Shown in pieces: positions 43,720-45,414 of a DNA stretch of 45,414 bases; the first letter of the stretch is position 1; the number at the start of each line of letters is the position of its first letter. The notes under the pieces are model-generated. The model saw only the letters and a list, made by a program, of their open reading frames with translations. It was not told the DNA's origin and did no database searches. Both the position numbers and the translations under genes were made by a program. Where the stretch lies: positions 1 to 45,414 of the forward strand of contig NZ_JABBGI010000034.1 in assembly GCF_012927325.1 (NCBI RefSeq), in the 5' to 3' direction. Source of the stretch: Chryseobacterium antibioticum. GTDB lineage: Bacteria > Bacteroidota > Bacteroidia > Flavobacteriales > Weeksellaceae.

Positions 43720-44979
43720 TTATAGATTTTGTATTAGTACTTGTGAAGAATTACTTCCTACCAAAGCATAGAACAGAATGTAAAGAATTTCGAGTGCAAT
43801 TACCCAATAACTTTGCAAATAGCCTAAAATATCTGCAATATATCCTTGGAATACGGGCATAATACCTCCTCCACAAACCATTACCATAATTATACCTGAT
43901 GCAGTTGCTGTGTATATTCCTAACCCTTTAGTTGCAAGATTAAAAATTCCTCCCCACATTACAGATGTACAAAGTCCACATAAAATAAGAAACATAATGC
44001 ATATTGGAACCTTCGTAAACCCAAAAGAAATATCAGTTTGGAAAACTGGCATACTTATCACTTGATCTTTAGGTAACAAAATTGCCAACAAAACAAATAC
44101 TAATCCAAGTAAAGATGCAAATGTTAACATTGCTTTGCTTGAAAATTTAGAAGCAAGAACTCCACCTGTCAGCCTTCCGATAAGCATCAAAAACCAATAA
44201 GTTCCTACTACAGTACCTGCAGTAGCTGCATTTATTTGCAATTCTCCGGTCATATATAAATTAGCAATATTCGGAATTCCTACTTCTATACCCATATATA
44301 CAAAAATAGCAATAGCTCCTAAAGTAAAATGTCTGAAAGAAATTGGTCTGCGGGTATTTTTCACAGAAGATTTTTCCGTATCAATATGCGACTCCGGAAT
44401 ATTTATAGAGTATAAAACTATAAATGCCAGTGCAAAAATTCCTATTGCTAAAAACAAAGCAGGATTCGCCTCAGAAATGGTAGCTTTTGCCACATCTCCC
44501 ATTAAATATCCTACTAACACCGGAACTATGGTAGCTCCCATTGAGTTTAGCGTTCCTCCGAATTGCAATAATTGATTTCCTTTTTTGCCTCCTCCTCCAA
44601 GCGTATTAAGCATTGGATTAACAACTGTATTAAGCATACACATCGAAAAACCACCAATAAAAGCTCCAATTAAATACACTGAAAAGCTTTCTATTTTTCC
44701 CGACAAAAATATAATTACTACGCCAAGAATTCCTACTAAAATTGCAATAAGAGCTGTTTTTTTGTAGCCTATTTTTTGCAGCATAAACCCTGCTGGAATT
44801 CCCATAAATGCATAGGCTAAAAAGTTGGCGAAATTTCCAAGTTGTGAAAGAAAATTGCTCGCCTGAAATTGGTTTTTCACAATTACTCCCATAGGATTTT
44901 GTAAACCTGTAACAAAGGCAATCATAAAGAAAAGTGCAAACATCATTGCAATAGGTAAGACGTAACTTTGATTTTTCAT
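43720..44979 (-). CDS. FHS-type sugar:proton symporter (FucP/GluP family)
   Basis: 419 residues with about 12 hydrophobic segments, inner membrane. The N-terminal LPIAMMFALFFMIAFVTGLQ and NPMGVIVKNQF resemble the fucose/glucose-galactose permeases of the FHS group of the major facilitator superfamily. FLAYAFMGIPAGFMLQKIGYKKTAL is the G-x3-D/R-like loop 2-3 signature, and GGTLNSMGATIVPVLVG lies in helix 5. It would import the monosaccharides released by GH31/GH35. It sits 73 bp upstream of the GH109 pseudogene in the same direction, suggesting an old permease-GH109-nucleotidyltransferase operon, possibly for GalNAc. Substrate not provable from sequence. Confidence 0.88.
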   Translation of the reverse strand: MKNQSYVLPIAMMFALFFMIAFVTGLQNPMGVIVKNQFQASNFLSQLGNFANFLAYAFMGIPAGFMLQKIGYKKTALIAILVGILGVVIIFLSGKIESFSVYLIGAFIGGFSMCMLNTVVNPMLNTLGGGGKKGNQLLQFGGTLNSMGATIVPVLVGYLMGDVAKATISEANPALFLAIGIFALAFIVLYSINIPESHIDTEKSSVKNTRRPISFRHFTLGAIAIFVYMGIEVGIPNIANLYMTGELQINAATAGTVVGTYWFLMLIGRLTGGVLASKFSSKAMLTFASLLGLVFVLLAILLPKDQVISMPVFQTDISFGFTKVPICIMFLILCGLCTSVMWGGIFNLATKGLGIYTATASGIIMVMVCGGGIMPVFQGYIADILGYLQSYWVIALEILYILFYALVGSNSSQVLIQNL

Positions 44980-45005
44980 ATTAATTTAAAATATATATAT
45001 GTTAA

Positions 45006-45290
45006 GAGCCTGTTTAATTTTTTTTCAATAAAAGTTTTATAGTGGATAATTTGACCATATTTTCAGATGCTTCCATTAGGAGCTCATAATTTCGACAAAG
45101 TCTTCTATCATTATCAAACCAGGAAAATGTTCTCTCAATAACCCATCTTTTATGAATGGGTTTGAATCCTGTTTTTCTATCATCAGACCGCATAACGACT
45201 TGTATGAGATAACCAAATTTTCTTTTACGGCTTCTATTATTTCTCCTCTATACCCAACATCAGCAAGAATAACCTTACAGGACTTAGAAA
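45006..45290 (-). pseudogene. IS5/IS1031-type element, copy C (right-end fragment)
   Basis: GAGCCTGTTTAA at 45006 follows TAA (45003-45005). The sequence matches copy B1 over about 285 bp, including the motif regions for NYELLM, ERTF and ADxGYRG in disrupted frames. Homology stops at about 45290, at the point where the next palindromic element starts. Confidence 0.75.
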
Positions 45291-45303
45291 CTAAACCACT
45301 ATG

Positions 45304-45346
45304 GACTTAAAGTCCATAGGTTTGGTTTGTGGACTTAAAGTCCACG
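45304..45346. repeat. Two tandem palindromes at the right edge
   Basis: A palindrome centred on CTATGGACTTAAAGTCCATAG and, about 10 bp further, GTGGACTTAAAGTCCAC share the core GGACTTAAAGTCC. Such paired hairpins occur at IS200/IS605-type ends and in REP-like arrays. On the minus strand a short open frame, ending HRNPTDQDQSNFIIE, enters from the edge. The element continues outside the window. Confidence 0.5.
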
Positions 45347-45414
45347 ATTCGAGTATTACTACTCAATGATAAAATTACTTTGGTCTTGATCAGTTGGGTT
45401 TCGATGATGTTCCA

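Overview
The window looks like a chromosome segment of a Flavobacteriia member of the Chryseobacterium/Elizabethkingia type (Weeksellaceae). This rests on the AT-rich DNA, Bacteroidetes promoters with a TAnnTTTG -7 box, a SusC/SusD pair, secreted proteins with type IX secretion (T9SS) C-terminal sorting domains, and a GH109 relative of the Elizabethkingia alpha-N-acetylgalactosaminidase. This assignment is an inference from gene content; no marker gene is present.

Positions 1-8450 are a graveyard of mobile DNA. A possible structured RNA and an HTH regulator come first. A lanthipeptide-dehydratase C-terminal fragment follows, joined to a nest of one IS inside another. Next are a truncated nuclease-like gene, an RHS remnant, an intact ISAs1-family element, an IS5/IS1031-type element that cut off a small gene behind a Fic protein, and a decayed IS5-superfamily element whose terminal repeats and TA duplication are still visible. 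A tRNA-like 3' end and terminator follow at 8469-8550.

Positions 8900-20030 carry large secreted proteins, all on the minus strand. They are a BNR/Asp-box protein with a T9SS tail, a small separate secreted protein upstream of it, a TonB-dependent receptor with a possible metal-repressor palindrome at its promoter, and a 1790-residue protein. The last combines BNR, PKD, LamG and three nearly identical ricin-type beta-trefoils encoded by a 426-bp tandem repeat. IS5-type fragments separate these genes. Positions 20500-22400 hold more wreckage: an N-terminal lanthipeptide-dehydratase fragment, an IS982 pseudogene and an ssb pseudogene of conjugative-element type.

Positions 22400-45000 form a galactose / alpha-GalNAc glycan utilisation locus. 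It contains galM, galK and galT (Leloir pathway), a secreted GH35 beta-galactosidase, a divergent GntR-type regulator, a GH31 enzyme with FN3, F5/8C, dockerin and cohesin-like modules, susD and susC, a broken Tat-exported GH109 alpha-N-acetylgalactosaminidase gene, and an FHS-type sugar permease. A PLP aminotransferase lies between and looks like an unrelated core gene. The inferred workflow is outer-membrane capture and import by SusCD, trimming of alpha-GalNAc and beta-Gal by GH31/GH35, uptake by the permease, and galactose catabolism by GalM/K/T. Control is probably by the GntR protein: the GH35/gntR intergenic region and the susC upstream region share a composite operator at the same distance from the -7 box.

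The most notable structural signals are that shared operator, 32-bp direct repeats bracketing the gal-GH35-gntR block, an 893-bp direct duplication of the susD 3' end flanking susCD, an 81-bp MITE in the galT-galK gap, and the multi-lesion GH109 pseudogene.
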